A stretch of 63,791 nt of DNA from JBBIWA01 sp037439425. GTDB taxonomy: Bacteria > Acidobacteriota > Blastocatellia > RBC074. The notes beneath the pieces are model-generated. The model had not been told where the DNA came from. It ran no database searches and saw only the letters and a list, made by a program, of their open reading frames with translations. Positions 1 through 8,124 of this stretch are shown here, one piece after another. Location: contig JBBIWA010000026.1 of the NCBI GenBank assembly GCA_037439425.1, forward strand, positions 1 to 63,791, given 5' to 3'. Positions within the stretch are counted from its first letter, which is position 1, and the number at the start of each line of letters is the position of its first letter. The translations under genes were made by a program, and so were the position numbers.

Positions 1-120
1 AGAAGTGAGGGGTGGGCCGAGTGCTTGGAAGCATTGGCCGAACGGCCTGGGAAGAGGAAGCTGCAAAAGCTGCCCGGTGGGGTCGTCAGACTGCTGCATC
101 GCACTACATCGTCCTCGTAA
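1..120 (+). CDS. 3' end of an unidentified gene (partial)
   Basis: Frame 1 is open from the window edge to a TAA at 118-120. It gives a 39-residue basic, leucine-rich tail (begins RSEGWAECLEALAERP, ends HRTTSSS) that reads like a genuine C-terminus. It lies on the same strand as the MsbA-like gene, 167 bp upstream of it, so it may be the preceding gene of an envelope operon. The family cannot be told from the tail alone. Two other overlapping frames are also open here, so the coding assignment is tentative. Confidence 0.4.
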   Translation, partial: RSEGWAECLEALAERPGKRKLQKLPGGVVRLLHRTTSSS

Positions 121-287
121 CATATGTACAATCATTCAGACAACGATTTATCCTGGCGCGCGTAGGCACGAGGCCGCGGCATCATACCAGAGCAAAGCTT
201 GACGCCCCCTACTGCTGCCTCTATAATTTCTGATTTATCAAGAGATGAGCGCAACTCTCTATGCGCTTCCCCTGTCGAGCTTAGTGA

Positions 288-2114
288 GTGATGACCGAAC
301 TGGCCAGACTGCTGAGGTACCTCAGACCCTACGCTGCTATTTTTGCGCTTTCCCTCGTGTTGATGATCGCGACTGGGCTGCTTGAGGGAGCGACCAATCT
401 GCTGCTGGTGCCGATTTTCAATACGCTGGCCGGGAGTGAGGTTGAAAGTTCAGCGCTGAAGTTTTTGCGGCTCGATCGGTTTTTGCCTGTCTCCAGTGAA
501 AGCATCTGGCACATTATCGCTTTGCTACTGGTCGGATTTACGCTGGCCAAAGGGGTGACGGAGTATTTTTCCTCCTACTCGATGAGCTACATTGGCCAGC
601 ACGTGATTGCTGACCTGCGCTCGGCGCTTTACGATCACCTCATGCAGCAGTCGGCACCGTTCTTTGCCAAACATCCGACCAATGCGCTGACGGCGCATTT
701 GATGAGTGATGCCGCGCAGGTCGAACGCTCGGTATCAGACACACTGCGCGATCTGTTGCGCGAATCGGTGAGCTTGGTCGTTTATCTGGTGCTGCTTTTC
801 AGTTTCAACTGGCGGCTGGCAGCGATTATGTTACTGTTGGCTCCGCCAGTGGCTTATCTGACGAAGACCTTCAACCAGCAGCTGCGCCATTATGTTGATT
901 CCCGGCAGCAGAGCGGTGCGGAGATGCTCGATGTGGCACAGGAAGCGATCTCATCGCAGCGCGTGGTCAAAGCCTTCGGGATGGAAAGTTACGAGAGCGA
1001 GCGTTTCCGCTCAGCAGCACGCAAACAGATGCGCGACCAGTTGCGAGCGATGCGCGTCTATTTCCTTTCACCGATTGTGCTGGAGACGCTGGGCATCGTT
1101 GCCGTAGCGGGATTATTGCTTTACGCGCAAAGCAGCATCAGCAGAGGCCAGATGAGCATCGGTGATTTCGTGGCCTTCCTGGTCTGTATGTTTAAGACCT
1201 ACGATCCAATCCGCCGCTTGAGCCGGTTGCAGCACGATTTGCAACAGGGCCTGGCTTCTGCCAGGCGCATCTTTCGGATAATGGATGAGCGGATGGAGAT
1301 GCGCGACCAACCGTCGGCGGTGGCCTTAAAGCGCTTCGAGCGCGAGATTGAGTTGCGTCATGTCTGGTTCAGTTACGGAGCCGGGTTTGATCTACCTGTC
1401 CTGGAGGATGTTTCATTTAAGGTGCGCGCTGGCGAAATGGTGGCTATTGTCGGCCAGAGCGGCGCCGGCAAAAGCACGCTCACCAATCTGATCCCGCGTT
1501 TCTATGATGTGACCGCAGGAGCGGTGCTCGTGGACGGGCACGATGTGCGTAACCTCAAGCTCGCTTCCTTGCGGGCGCAGATTGCGATCGTCACGCAGGA
1601 AATCCACCTCTTTAACGACACGGTGCGCGCCAATATCGCCTACGGCGCCTATGGTCGCAACGATAGCGATGAAGCTATTCGGGCAGCAGCACGCGCAGCG
1701 CTAGCAGATGATTTTATCAGCAAGCTGCCCCAGGGTTATGATACAGTGATTGGCGAACGAGGCTTGATTCTCTCGGGCGGGCAGCGGCAACGGATCGCCA
1801 TTGCGCGCGCGATTTTGAAAGACGCGCCAATTCTGATTCTGGATGAAGCGACCTCGGCGCTTGACACGGAGAGTGAGATATTAGTGCAGCGGGCACTCAA
1901 TAACCTGATGGCCGGGCGCACTACGATTGTGATTGCACACCGGCTGTCAACAGTGCGTCGCGCCGATCGGATCATCGTACTGGATGCCGGTCGGATCGCG
2001 GAAACGGGGACCCATCAACAGCTGCTCGATCGCAATGGCATTTACCGCAGATTGTATGACCTGCAGTTTGCTGAAGAGACGCTAGTTAATGATCGGGCGG
2101 CTCATTATGATTGA
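288..2114 (+). CDS. msbA: ABC transporter, ATP-binding/permease fusion (MsbA-like lipid exporter)
   Basis: Full-length half-transporter of 608 residues, the usual size for MsbA/LmrA-type exporters; it is expected to work as an inner-membrane homodimer flipping lipid A-linked or other lipids. The N-terminal ~320 residues carry about six hydrophobic segments (ABC transmembrane domain type 1). The nucleotide-binding domain shows Walker A GQSGAGKS at residues 389-396, signature LSGGQRQR near 495, Walker B ILILDEATSALD near 516 and the H-loop in IAHRLST. The start is GTG 288 or ATG 291 directly after it; both give the same protein minus one residue. The stop is followed within 15 bp by yicC, suggesting co-transcription. 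The lipid A role is inferred from family and from a Gram-negative gene set; drug export cannot be excluded. Confidence 0.88.
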   Translation: MMTELARLLRYLRPYAAIFALSLVLMIATGLLEGATNLLLVPIFNTLAGSEVESSALKFLRLDRFLPVSSESIWHIIALLLVGFTLAKGVTEYFSSYSMSYIGQHVIADLRSALYDHLMQQSAPFFAKHPTNALTAHLMSDAAQVERSVSDTLRDLLRESVSLVVYLVLLFSFNWRLAAIMLLLAPPVAYLTKTFNQQLRHYVDSRQQSGAEMLDVAQEAISSQRVVKAFGMESYESERFRSAARKQMRDQLRAMRVYFLSPIVLETLGIVAVAGLLLYAQSSISRGQMSIGDFVAFLVCMFKTYDPIRRLSRLQHDLQQGLASARRIFRIMDERMEMRDQPSAVALKRFEREIELRHVWFSYGAGFDLPVLEDVSFKVRAGEMVAIVGQSGAGKSTLTNLIPRFYDVTAGAVLVDGHDVRNLKLASLRAQIAIVTQEIHLFNDTVRANIAYGAYGRNDSDEAIRAAARAALADDFISKLPQGYDTVIGERGLILSGGQRQRIAIARAILKDAPILILDEATSALDTESEILVQRALNNLMAGRTTIVIAHRLSTVRRADRIIVLDAGRIAETGTHQQLLDRNGIYRRLYDLQFAEETLVNDRAAHYD

Positions 2115-2128
2115 GACTGGAGCGCAGA

Positions 2129-3004
2129 ATGCTCAAAAGCATGACTGGATACGGACAGGGTCTGGCCTCGGGTGACAGCTTCAAAGTGAAGATCGAGCTG
2201 CGCTCGGTCAATAATCGCCATCTCGATATTCACTGGCGAGCGCCGCAGGAACTGGCTGCGCTTGAGATCCCGCTCAAGAAACAGATTCAGGCGGCCGTTG
2301 CGCGCGGGCGTATAGATGTAACGATCAGCTTCGAGCAAACAAAGGATGCAGCCTATGAACTGAATCGCCCGCTGATTCGCGGCTATCTGGCAGCGTTGCG
2401 GATGATGCGCGAAGAGTTCTCCCTGACAGGAGAGGTCGGACTGGACACCATCGCCAGGATCCCTGATGTGTTGCTGCCCGCAAGCGGAGAGGGCAGGCTG
2501 AGCACTGAAGTGGTGCAAGGTATTGAGGCAGCCCTGACTCAGGCGTTAACCGAGCTAGTCGCTATGCGCGCGGTCGAAGGCCACCAATTGCAAAAGGAGC
2601 TGCTGGCTCGCCTGACGCGGATCGCAGATAAACTAGCCCTCATCGAGGCGAATTCGGCCGGTGTCGTTGAGGCCTATCGCGAGAAGTTGCGCAAGCGGTT
2701 GGAAGAGTTGTTAGGGGATCTCCCCATTGACCAGGCGCGACTTGCCCAGGAGGCTGCTTACCTGGCCGAGCGCAGTGATATCACCGAAGAGATTACCCGG
2801 TTGAAAAGCCACCTCGCGCAACTGCGCGAATTGCTCAATGCCGAAGGCGAGATCGGCAAGAAGCTGGACTTTTTGCTTCAGGAAATGAACCGGGAAGCCA
2901 ACACTATCCTCTCGAAGTCAGCTGAGCTGGCAATCAGCGATGCTGCCATTGAGATTAAGACCGAGGTAGAGAAGCTGCGTGAGCAGGCGCAGAATGTAGA
3001 ATAG
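2129..3004 (+). CDS. yicC: YicC/YloC-family endoribonuclease
   Basis: The protein opens with MLKSMTGYGQG, the hallmark N-terminus of the YicC family, and ends with the conserved DUF1732 region (DFLLQEMNREANTILSKS, then EIKTEVEKLREQAQNVE). At 291 residues it matches the family length. YicC proteins are reported endoribonucleases acting on RNA in stationary phase. I chose ATG 2129, which has a GGAG motif just upstream; a TTG at 2111 overlapping the msbA stop would add six residues not seen in the family. The gene order yicC-gmk-rpoZ-coaBC downstream is a widely conserved bacterial block, which supports the call. Confidence 0.9.
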   Translation: MLKSMTGYGQGLASGDSFKVKIELRSVNNRHLDIHWRAPQELAALEIPLKKQIQAAVARGRIDVTISFEQTKDAAYELNRPLIRGYLAALRMMREEFSLTGEVGLDTIARIPDVLLPASGEGRLSTEVVQGIEAALTQALTELVAMRAVEGHQLQKELLARLTRIADKLALIEANSAGVVEAYREKLRKRLEELLGDLPIDQARLAQEAAYLAERSDITEEITRLKSHLAQLRELLNAEGEIGKKLDFLLQEMNREANTILSKSAELAISDAAIEIKTEVEKLREQAQNVE

Positions 3005-3058
3005 TTCGCCACTGGTCATTGGTCGCTCGCCCGGCGCGATGACCAACAACTACTGACT

Positions 3059-3685
3059 ATGGCCGGTAATCTGATCATCGTCTCCGCCCCGTCCGGAGCC
3101 GGGAAAACGACCCTGGTGGCCAATGTGCTCCAGCGGGTAGCAGGAGTGCGCGCCTCGATCTCCTACACAGCACGCGCGATGCGCCCTGGTGAAGAGCCAG
3201 GCGTTCATTATCACTTCGTTACGCGCGCGGAGTTCGAGCGAATGATCAAACGCGGCGAGTTTCTGGAATGGGCCGAAGTGCACGGCAACCTCTACGGCAC
3301 CTCGCGGCAGCAGGTGGAAGAGCTGCTGGCAAGCGGAGCGGATGTGATGCTGGTCATTGACGTCCAAGGGGCGGCCAATGCGCGCCGCCTCTATCCGGAA
3401 GCGACCAGCATCTTCATTCTGCCCCCTTCTTACGAGGCACTTTTGGCGCGCTTGAAAACGCGCGGCGCTAACCACGAGGGTGATCTACAGTTGAGATTGC
3501 GCAACGCACAGCGCGAATTAGCGCAGTATCGGCATTTCGATTATCTGGTGATCAACGATGATCTTGAGCAAGCGACGCATGAGCTAGCTTCCATCATTGT
3601 CGCCGAGCGGTGCCGGCGGCGAGTCCGTATCAGAGAGGCCGAACGAGTTCTAAATACCTTTAGGAGTGCAGCGAGTAATGGTTGA
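3059..3685 (+). CDS. gmk: Guanylate kinase
   Basis: Catalyses ATP + GMP = ADP + GDP in the cytoplasm, needed for GTP supply. The 208-residue protein has the P-loop SAPSGAGKTTL at about residues 8-18, the GMP-binding segment (SYTARAMRPGEEPGVHY; E and Y near 40-50), EFLEWAEVHGNLYGT and the lid region LLARLKTRG. The length is normal. The ATG at 3059 lies 54 bp after the yicC stop. The stop TGA overlaps the rpoZ start (ATGGTTGA), so the two are translationally coupled. Confidence 0.95.
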   Translation: MAGNLIIVSAPSGAGKTTLVANVLQRVAGVRASISYTARAMRPGEEPGVHYHFVTRAEFERMIKRGEFLEWAEVHGNLYGTSRQQVEELLASGADVMLVIDVQGAANARRLYPEATSIFILPPSYEALLARLKTRGANHEGDLQLRLRNAQRELAQYRHFDYLVINDDLEQATHELASIIVAERCRRRVRIREAERVLNTFRSAASNG

Positions 3686-3890
3686 GCAAAAGGAGAAGGA
3701 TCCTCAGATGATCCCACAAATTGATAGCAATTACCGTAAGATCTTGATTGCAGCTAAGCGCGCTAAGCAGCTTATGAAAGGAGCGCGGCCTCGGGTCAAC
3801 CTTCCCGACGCCAAGCCGACCCGGATTGCGCTCGAAGAGGTCGAACGCGGACTGATCGATTTCGAGCTTACACCACCTGATAAGCGATAG
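3678..3890 (+). CDS. rpoZ: RNA polymerase omega subunit
   Basis: Small subunit (70 residues) that stabilises the beta' subunit of RNA polymerase. The sequence contains the family features SNYRKILIAAKRAKQL, an acidic IALEEVERGLI helix and short charged ends. I chose ATG 3678, which overlaps the gmk stop by 8 bp and has AGGAG at 3662-3666; GTG 3666 would sit on that ribosome-binding site. The last nine codons and stop lie inside a 39-bp sequence that is repeated exactly 74 bp downstream (see repeat entry). Confidence 0.88.
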   Translation: MVEQKEKDPQMIPQIDSNYRKILIAAKRAKQLMKGARPRVNLPDAKPTRIALEEVERGLIDFELTPPDKR

Positions 3891-3977
3891 GCCGGGTGTT
3901 AGGTTTTGAGATTCTAGCGCACAGTAGCTTTCTGAAGTAGCTTACACCACCTGATAAGCGATAGGCCGGGTGTTAGG
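3865..3977. repeat. 39-bp perfect direct repeat overlapping the rpoZ 3' end
   Basis: Copies lie at 3865-3903 and 3939-3977, period 74 bp. The first copy contains the last codons and stop of rpoZ; the second is noncoding, with a 35-bp unrelated spacer between them. Identity is exact over 39 bp and ends abruptly on both sides. This suggests a recent local duplication of the rpoZ tail rather than a dispersed element. Confidence 0.9.
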
Positions 3978-3982
3978 GCGAA

Positions 3983-4018
3983 GCCGATGAAAGGAGCCTG
4001 ATGCTCAAGCTCCTCGGC
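3983..4018. other. Stem-loop upstream of coaBC
   Basis: gccga (3983-3987) and ggagc (3993-3997) pair with gctcc (4009-4013) and tcggc (4014-4018), leaving a five-base bulge and an 11-base loop. It lies between rpoZ and coaBC, 15 bp before the coaBC start, and has no T-run. It could be an attenuating or processing hairpin; function is unproven. Confidence 0.35.
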
Positions 4019-4032
4019 TCAATTTCCACTTT

Positions 4033-5301
4033 ATGAAAATTCTTCTTGGGGTAACAGGATGCATTGGTGCGTACAAGGCTGCCGAAATCCTGCGTGGGCT
4101 TCAGCGGTCAGGGGCAGAGGTGCGGGTGGTGATGACGCGCCATGCCTGTCAGTTCGTGCGTCCGCTCACCTTCGAAGCGCTCTCAGGCCAACCGGTGATA
4201 GTGGAGATGTTTGATCGGCCTGATTACGCGACTATCGAGCATATCTCGGCTGCGCGCGAGGCCGATCTCTTGCTCGTTGCCCCAGCTACGGCCAATATCC
4301 TGGCCAAATTCGCACACGGCATCGCTGATGATTTTCTTTCCACGCTCTACCTCTCCAATACCAATCCGGTGCTGATTGCGCCAGCGATGAATGTCGAGAT
4401 GTGGAATCATCCGGCGACGCAGGCTAACATTGCGACGCTGCGCGCGCGCGGAGTCGAGTTTGTGGATCCGGACTCCGGCTATCAGGCTTGCGGTGAAATC
4501 GGCATTGGCCGCCTGGCAGAAGTTGACCGGATCGTAGAAAGAGCTTTGCAACTGGCAGCGAGAAGACTTTCGACCCGCGCCGATCTGGCAGGCGAGCACG
4601 TCCTGATCACCGCCGGGCCGACTGTGGAAGAGCTGGACCCGGTGCGTTATCTCACCAACCGCTCATCGGGCCGCATGGGGTATGCGGTGGCCGAAGCAGC
4701 CCGCGAGCGTGGCGCGCGCGTGACTCTGGTCACCGGACCGACGAAGCTCTCTCCACCGGCGAATGTGGAAGTGGTCTCTGTGCGCTCGGCTGCTGAGATG
4801 TACGCGGCGGTGATGAAACGGGTCGCAGCCGCTACTATTTTTATCGGCTGCGCTGCGGTGGCCGATTTTCGGCCAACCAGGCGCGCGGCCCAAAAGATCA
4901 AGAAGCAAGGGCGCACGCGGATGGTACTGGAACTGGAAGCGACCGAAGATATCATCGGCGCCGTCAGCGCCCTCCCTGACCGCAACGGCCTGATTGTCGT
5001 AGGCTTTGCCGCCGAATCGGAATCGCTGCTGCAGCAGGCCGAGCAGAAGTTGCGCGAGAAGGGCCTCGACCTGATTGTCGCTAATGACATTACGCGCCAG
5101 GATGCAGGCTTTGACGTGGAGACTAATGCAGCCACTATCATCCGGCGCGATGGTTCAAAGCTCGAATTGCCACTCCAGAGCAAGCGCGCGCTGGCTGACC
5201 ATCTGCTGGATGAGATTGTGCAGCTACGGCAAACCGCTGCCGTTGGGCAACAAGGATACTCAAGCCAATTGGTGGATGGTAAGCATGGAGCCAAGCGATG
5301 A
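4033..5301 (+). CDS. coaBC: Bifunctional phosphopantothenoylcysteine decarboxylase / phosphopantothenate-cysteine ligase
   Basis: Carries out two consecutive cytoplasmic steps of coenzyme A synthesis. The N-terminal CoaC flavoprotein domain (about 1-185) shows GVTGCIGAYKAAE, the active-site His in TIEHISAAREADL, the PxMNxxMW motif (APAMNVEMW) and the catalytic Cys in ACGEIGIGRLAE. The C-terminal CoaB domain (about 190-400) shows TAGPTVEELDPVRYLTNRSS and the KIKK strap. The length of 422 is typical. It starts at ATG 4033 after the rpoZ-coaBC spacer and overlaps the next gene by 17 bp. Confidence 0.95.
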   Translation: MKILLGVTGCIGAYKAAEILRGLQRSGAEVRVVMTRHACQFVRPLTFEALSGQPVIVEMFDRPDYATIEHISAAREADLLLVAPATANILAKFAHGIADDFLSTLYLSNTNPVLIAPAMNVEMWNHPATQANIATLRARGVEFVDPDSGYQACGEIGIGRLAEVDRIVERALQLAARRLSTRADLAGEHVLITAGPTVEELDPVRYLTNRSSGRMGYAVAEAARERGARVTLVTGPTKLSPPANVEVVSVRSAAEMYAAVMKRVAAATIFIGCAAVADFRPTRRAAQKIKKQGRTRMVLELEATEDIIGAVSALPDRNGLIVVGFAAESESLLQQAEQKLREKGLDLIVANDITRQDAGFDVETNAATIIRRDGSKLELPLQSKRALADHLLDEIVQLRQTAAVGQQGYSSQLVDGKHGAKR

Positions 5302-6187
5302 GCTGAGGGAACTGATCCGGCAGGTAACGGAGCATCTGCGCTACTGCTGCGAGATTGGGATTACACATCTTAGCGAGCCGCCGCAGGTTGCGCCTGTCTC
5401 CAGCTCTGCACGAGCAGCGCAGCTTTCTTCTGACAGGCGAGCCGATTCATCCAACCCTCGCGTGGGAATCAATGAGGCTCTCACGCCTGAACCGCAAGCG
5501 GCCTCTCCCCTGAGGAGGGAGCCGCAACCAGCCCCGATGACTAAAAGCATCAACACAGGTACTGCGCCGTCGTTGTTTGGCGACCTGGCTGCGCCCGCAG
5601 TAGAAGAAGAGTTCGCCAACGAAACGCTTGAAGACATTCGCGCCGAGATGGGCGACTGCCAGCGCTGCAAACTCTGGAAGACGCGCACCAAGCTAGTCTT
5701 TGGTGAGGGCAATCCGAAAGCCGAGCTGATGTTTGTGGGTGAAGCGCCGGGCGCTGATGAAGACCGCACCGGCCGCCCCTTTGTCGGGCGCGCAGGCCAG
5801 CTTCTTACCAAGATGATCGAAGCTATCGGGATGAAGCGCGAGGAGGTCTATATCGCCAACGTCATCAAATCGCGCCCACCCGGCAATCGCGATCCAGAGA
5901 AGGATGAGGTAGAAGCTTGCAGCCCTTTCCTCTTTCGCCAGATTGCTGCCATCAGGCCTAGACTCATCGTAACGCTCGGCAATCCAGCAACGCAAGCGTT
6001 GCTCAGCACCAGGACTGGCATTAGCAGGATGCGCGGCGAGTTTCAAGACTACCCACGGATCGCGGGGATCAAAGTGCTGCCCACTTTTCACCCGGCCTAT
6101 CTGCTCCGCTCGCCTGACAAGAAGCGTGAAGCCTGGGAGGATTTAAAGAAGGTCCGCGCTTTCCTCAGAGGCGAGATTCAGGCTTGA
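5285..6187 (+). CDS. Uracil-DNA glycosylase, family 4 (Fe-S type)
   Basis: Excises uracil from DNA to start base-excision repair. The catalytic core (about residues 115-300) carries CQRC, the family motif GEAPGADEDRTGRPFVGRAGQ and the C-terminal HPAYLLR motif. Family 4 enzymes bind a 4Fe-4S cluster with four cysteines; here two are in CQRC and one in EVEACSPF, but the position normally in NVxKCRPP is Ser (NVIKSRPPGNRDP), so one ligand appears lost. A roughly 110-residue low-complexity N-terminal extension precedes the core. I chose ATG 5285, overlapping the coaBC 3' end by 17 bp; the frame is open further upstream but only as a shadow of coaBC. The gene converges on and overlaps the next gene by 10 bp. 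Confidence 0.87.
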   Translation: MEPSDELRELIRQVTEHLRYCCEIGITHLSEPPQVAPVSSSARAAQLSSDRRADSSNPRVGINEALTPEPQAASPLRREPQPAPMTKSINTGTAPSLFGDLAAPAVEEEFANETLEDIRAEMGDCQRCKLWKTRTKLVFGEGNPKAELMFVGEAPGADEDRTGRPFVGRAGQLLTKMIEAIGMKREEVYIANVIKSRPPGNRDPEKDEVEACSPFLFRQIAAIRPRLIVTLGNPATQALLSTRTGISRMRGEFQDYPRIAGIKVLPTFHPAYLLRSPDKKREAWEDLKKVRAFLRGEIQA

Positions 6188-7476
6188 AAGGAGTAGGCCG
6201 GCGGCGCGCCTTTCTCTCTTTGTGATGTTGCCAGCGATGCGAGCGCTAGGAACAACTGCGCATTTGCCGTCACCTGGAGATCGAAGTCAACAAAACTGTG
6301 GACCGCGATAGCGAAACAGCCAGCTAAAGCTCCCAGAACAATTGCGCGGTGGTGCCTGTTCTGTGTCTGCGCTGCTGCAAAACCTCTGCTGAAAAGCAAG
6401 AGCAGGAAACTGAGAGCTAGCAATCCGCCAACAAGGCCTGCATCAGCCACGATCTGAAGGTAATCGTTGTGCGATTGCTCCACGCGCTGCATCCCAGAGC
6501 TGGGGTCATAGCGCGTGTAAGCCAGCGGATAAGCGCCAAGGCCGACCCCTAGAAGGGGATGATCCTGGATCATCTGAGCCGTGGCGCGCCAGATCAAGTG
6601 GCGGCTGAAACGCTCGCTCGCTGGCGTCTCAGTCTGAGTCTCTTTCTGCAGCTGGGAAAGGTTCTGTACCAGCTCATCCGAGCCCGTAAAGAGCATCGCT
6701 CCTACGACCATAACCACAAAGAGCACTGCCGCAGCGATCACGCGCCAGAGCGCGCCCAGGCGCCGCTGCTGGCTCGCAGCGCGTGCTGGCCAGGCCACCA
6801 GCGCCAGGAAGATCATCTCCGCCGCCAGCGCCAGATTTCCTCCTCGGGAAGCCGACAACACTACTGCGGTGACCAGAACCAGCATGATACAGAGGTAAAT
6901 AGCTACCTTCTCTCGATGAACAGTTTGGCCAACAACCTGTGCCGCTGCCAGGCCCAGGCCCATCTCCAGAAACCCAGCAAAATGGTTGCGATTGACAAAA
7001 GGCCCAAAAGTGCCTCGCTGCCAGAGCACTTTGCCCACGTAACTCTGGCCAATGCCGATAATCGCAATGGAGAAAGCCAGCGCGATCACTACATTGAGGA
7101 CCAGAGAGCAGCGTTCCTCCGTGCTCACGAAGGTGGCAAAGAGCAGGAAGAACAAGATCATCGCCAGCAGCTTGATCGCCGCCTGAAGTGTGGCGTAAGA
7201 ATCGTAACTTAAAGTGCGTCTCTCTCCTACAGAGACAAGAGGCAGCATCTGCACCACTGCCACCAGCAGCAGCCCTAACAAGGGCCAGACCAACGGATTA
7301 GCAGAGAGCTTCAGTTGCCCTTCTTTCGCTACTTTTACTCCCCAGAGCAAGACTGTCAGAAAGACCCATAGCTCCCACACCGTGACCGACCAATTCTCCA
7401 CCGTCCCGTAAGGGAGTGGGGTGAGTATTAAAAGCAGAATGAGAGAGGCAAAGATAACCTTTTCGAGAATAGCCAA
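6178..7476 (-). CDS. O-antigen ligase / polymerase-like membrane protein
   Basis: 432-residue polytopic protein with around 10-12 hydrophobic segments. It has the Wzy_C-type periplasmic loop signature toward the C-terminus: HLIWRATAQMIQDHPLLGVG, then YPLAYTRYDP and EQSHNDYLQIVADAGLVGG. That HNDYL(Q) signature is typical of O-antigen ligases (WaaL) and related polymerases, which transfer or polymerise undecaprenyl-linked glycans at the periplasmic face. It is followed upstream by a small membrane protein and a TPR protein on the same strand, probably one operon. Whether it is ligase or polymerase cannot be told from sequence. Confidence 0.83.
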   Translation of the reverse strand: MAILEKVIFASLILLLILTPLPYGTVENWSVTVWELWVFLTVLLWGVKVAKEGQLKLSANPLVWPLLGLLLVAVVQMLPLVSVGERRTLSYDSYATLQAAIKLLAMILFFLLFATFVSTEERCSLVLNVVIALAFSIAIIGIGQSYVGKVLWQRGTFGPFVNRNHFAGFLEMGLGLAAAQVVGQTVHREKVAIYLCIMLVLVTAVVLSASRGGNLALAAEMIFLALVAWPARAASQQRRLGALWRVIAAAVLFVVMVVGAMLFTGSDELVQNLSQLQKETQTETPASERFSRHLIWRATAQMIQDHPLLGVGLGAYPLAYTRYDPSSGMQRVEQSHNDYLQIVADAGLVGGLLALSFLLLLFSRGFAAAQTQNRHHRAIVLGALAGCFAIAVHSFVDFDLQVTANAQLFLALASLATSQREKGAPPAYSFQA

Positions 7477-7572
7477 TCTCCTTATTCAGGTTGATGATCG
7501 AAGCAATATCCGGACGCAGCACATCATACACTCAGCCTCAGGCGCATGGGAAGGATCTAAAGCCAGCGATTT

Positions 7573-8040
7573 TCACCTCGATTCTGAGCTCACTGGACTT
7601 GCCGAAGCCAAGTCAAGGTCTTCAGGCTGGACCTGTTCTCTGGTGGCCGAGTCTAGTGGTGGCGGGGATGAAGCAAGCCTTTCGCTTCTCAGGTAGGACT
7701 GCCCTTTGAGATTACTTAAGCGATAGTTATGATGCCATTCAAGCAAAGCCTCTATCTTTCTACGCTGGCGATGCTTTAAGAGCTCCCGACAGATCAGGCT
7801 GACCAGCACCAGCAGTGAGAGAGCTAGAAACAGAGCGCCGACCAAAGGAGCTTGGCCAAATAACAATAACAGCCCAAGCACCAGGCCAAAGAAAGGAGCG
7901 GCAAAACCAATATCGTGCCAAACGCTAGCCCATAATCCATCCTGGGTTGCCTGCGAAGGCGAAGGCAGAATCAGCAGTGCAGAGAGAGGTAACCCGCTGG
8001 GTGCGCGTGGTCCATACTTTCGGGGCGGTTCTGGATCCAT
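7573..8040 (-). CDS. Small membrane protein, unknown function
   Basis: 155 residues. A proline-rich N-terminal part is followed by two hydrophobic stretches (about residues 43-85), then a basic segment (RELLKHRQRRK) and a polar, Ser/Pro-rich tail; two-pass membrane topology is likely. It lies between the O-antigen ligase gene and the TPR gene on the same strand with gaps under 100 bp, and AAAGGTG sits upstream of its ATG. No family is recognised. An accessory role in surface polysaccharide assembly is inference from position only. Confidence 0.6.
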   Translation of the reverse strand: MDPEPPRKYGPRAPSGLPLSALLILPSPSQATQDGLWASVWHDIGFAAPFFGLVLGLLLLFGQAPLVGALFLALSLLVLVSLICRELLKHRQRRKIEALLEWHHNYRLSNLKGQSYLRSERLASSPPPLDSATREQVQPEDLDLASASPVSSESR

Positions 8041-8124
8041 ATTCCCTACACCTTTCTACTTTTCAAGGTATTCACAAAAGCGTGGGATTTCCGAAACATT
8101 CGCCCCCAGGGAGAAGGTCTTTCA

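Noticed and set aside
5..233. Two overlapping plus-strand frames at the window start
   Set aside because: They shadow the more protein-like frame 1 tail (1-120); their residues look random and no ribosome-binding site is seen.
3865..3977. Mini-CRISPR (two 39-bp repeats, 35-bp spacer)
   Set aside because: The first repeat is part of rpoZ coding sequence, there are only two copies and no cas genes.
4647..5294. Long minus-strand frame opposite coaBC
   Set aside because: Antisense shadow of a well-recognised gene; composition is Ser/Arg-rich, typical of reversed codons.
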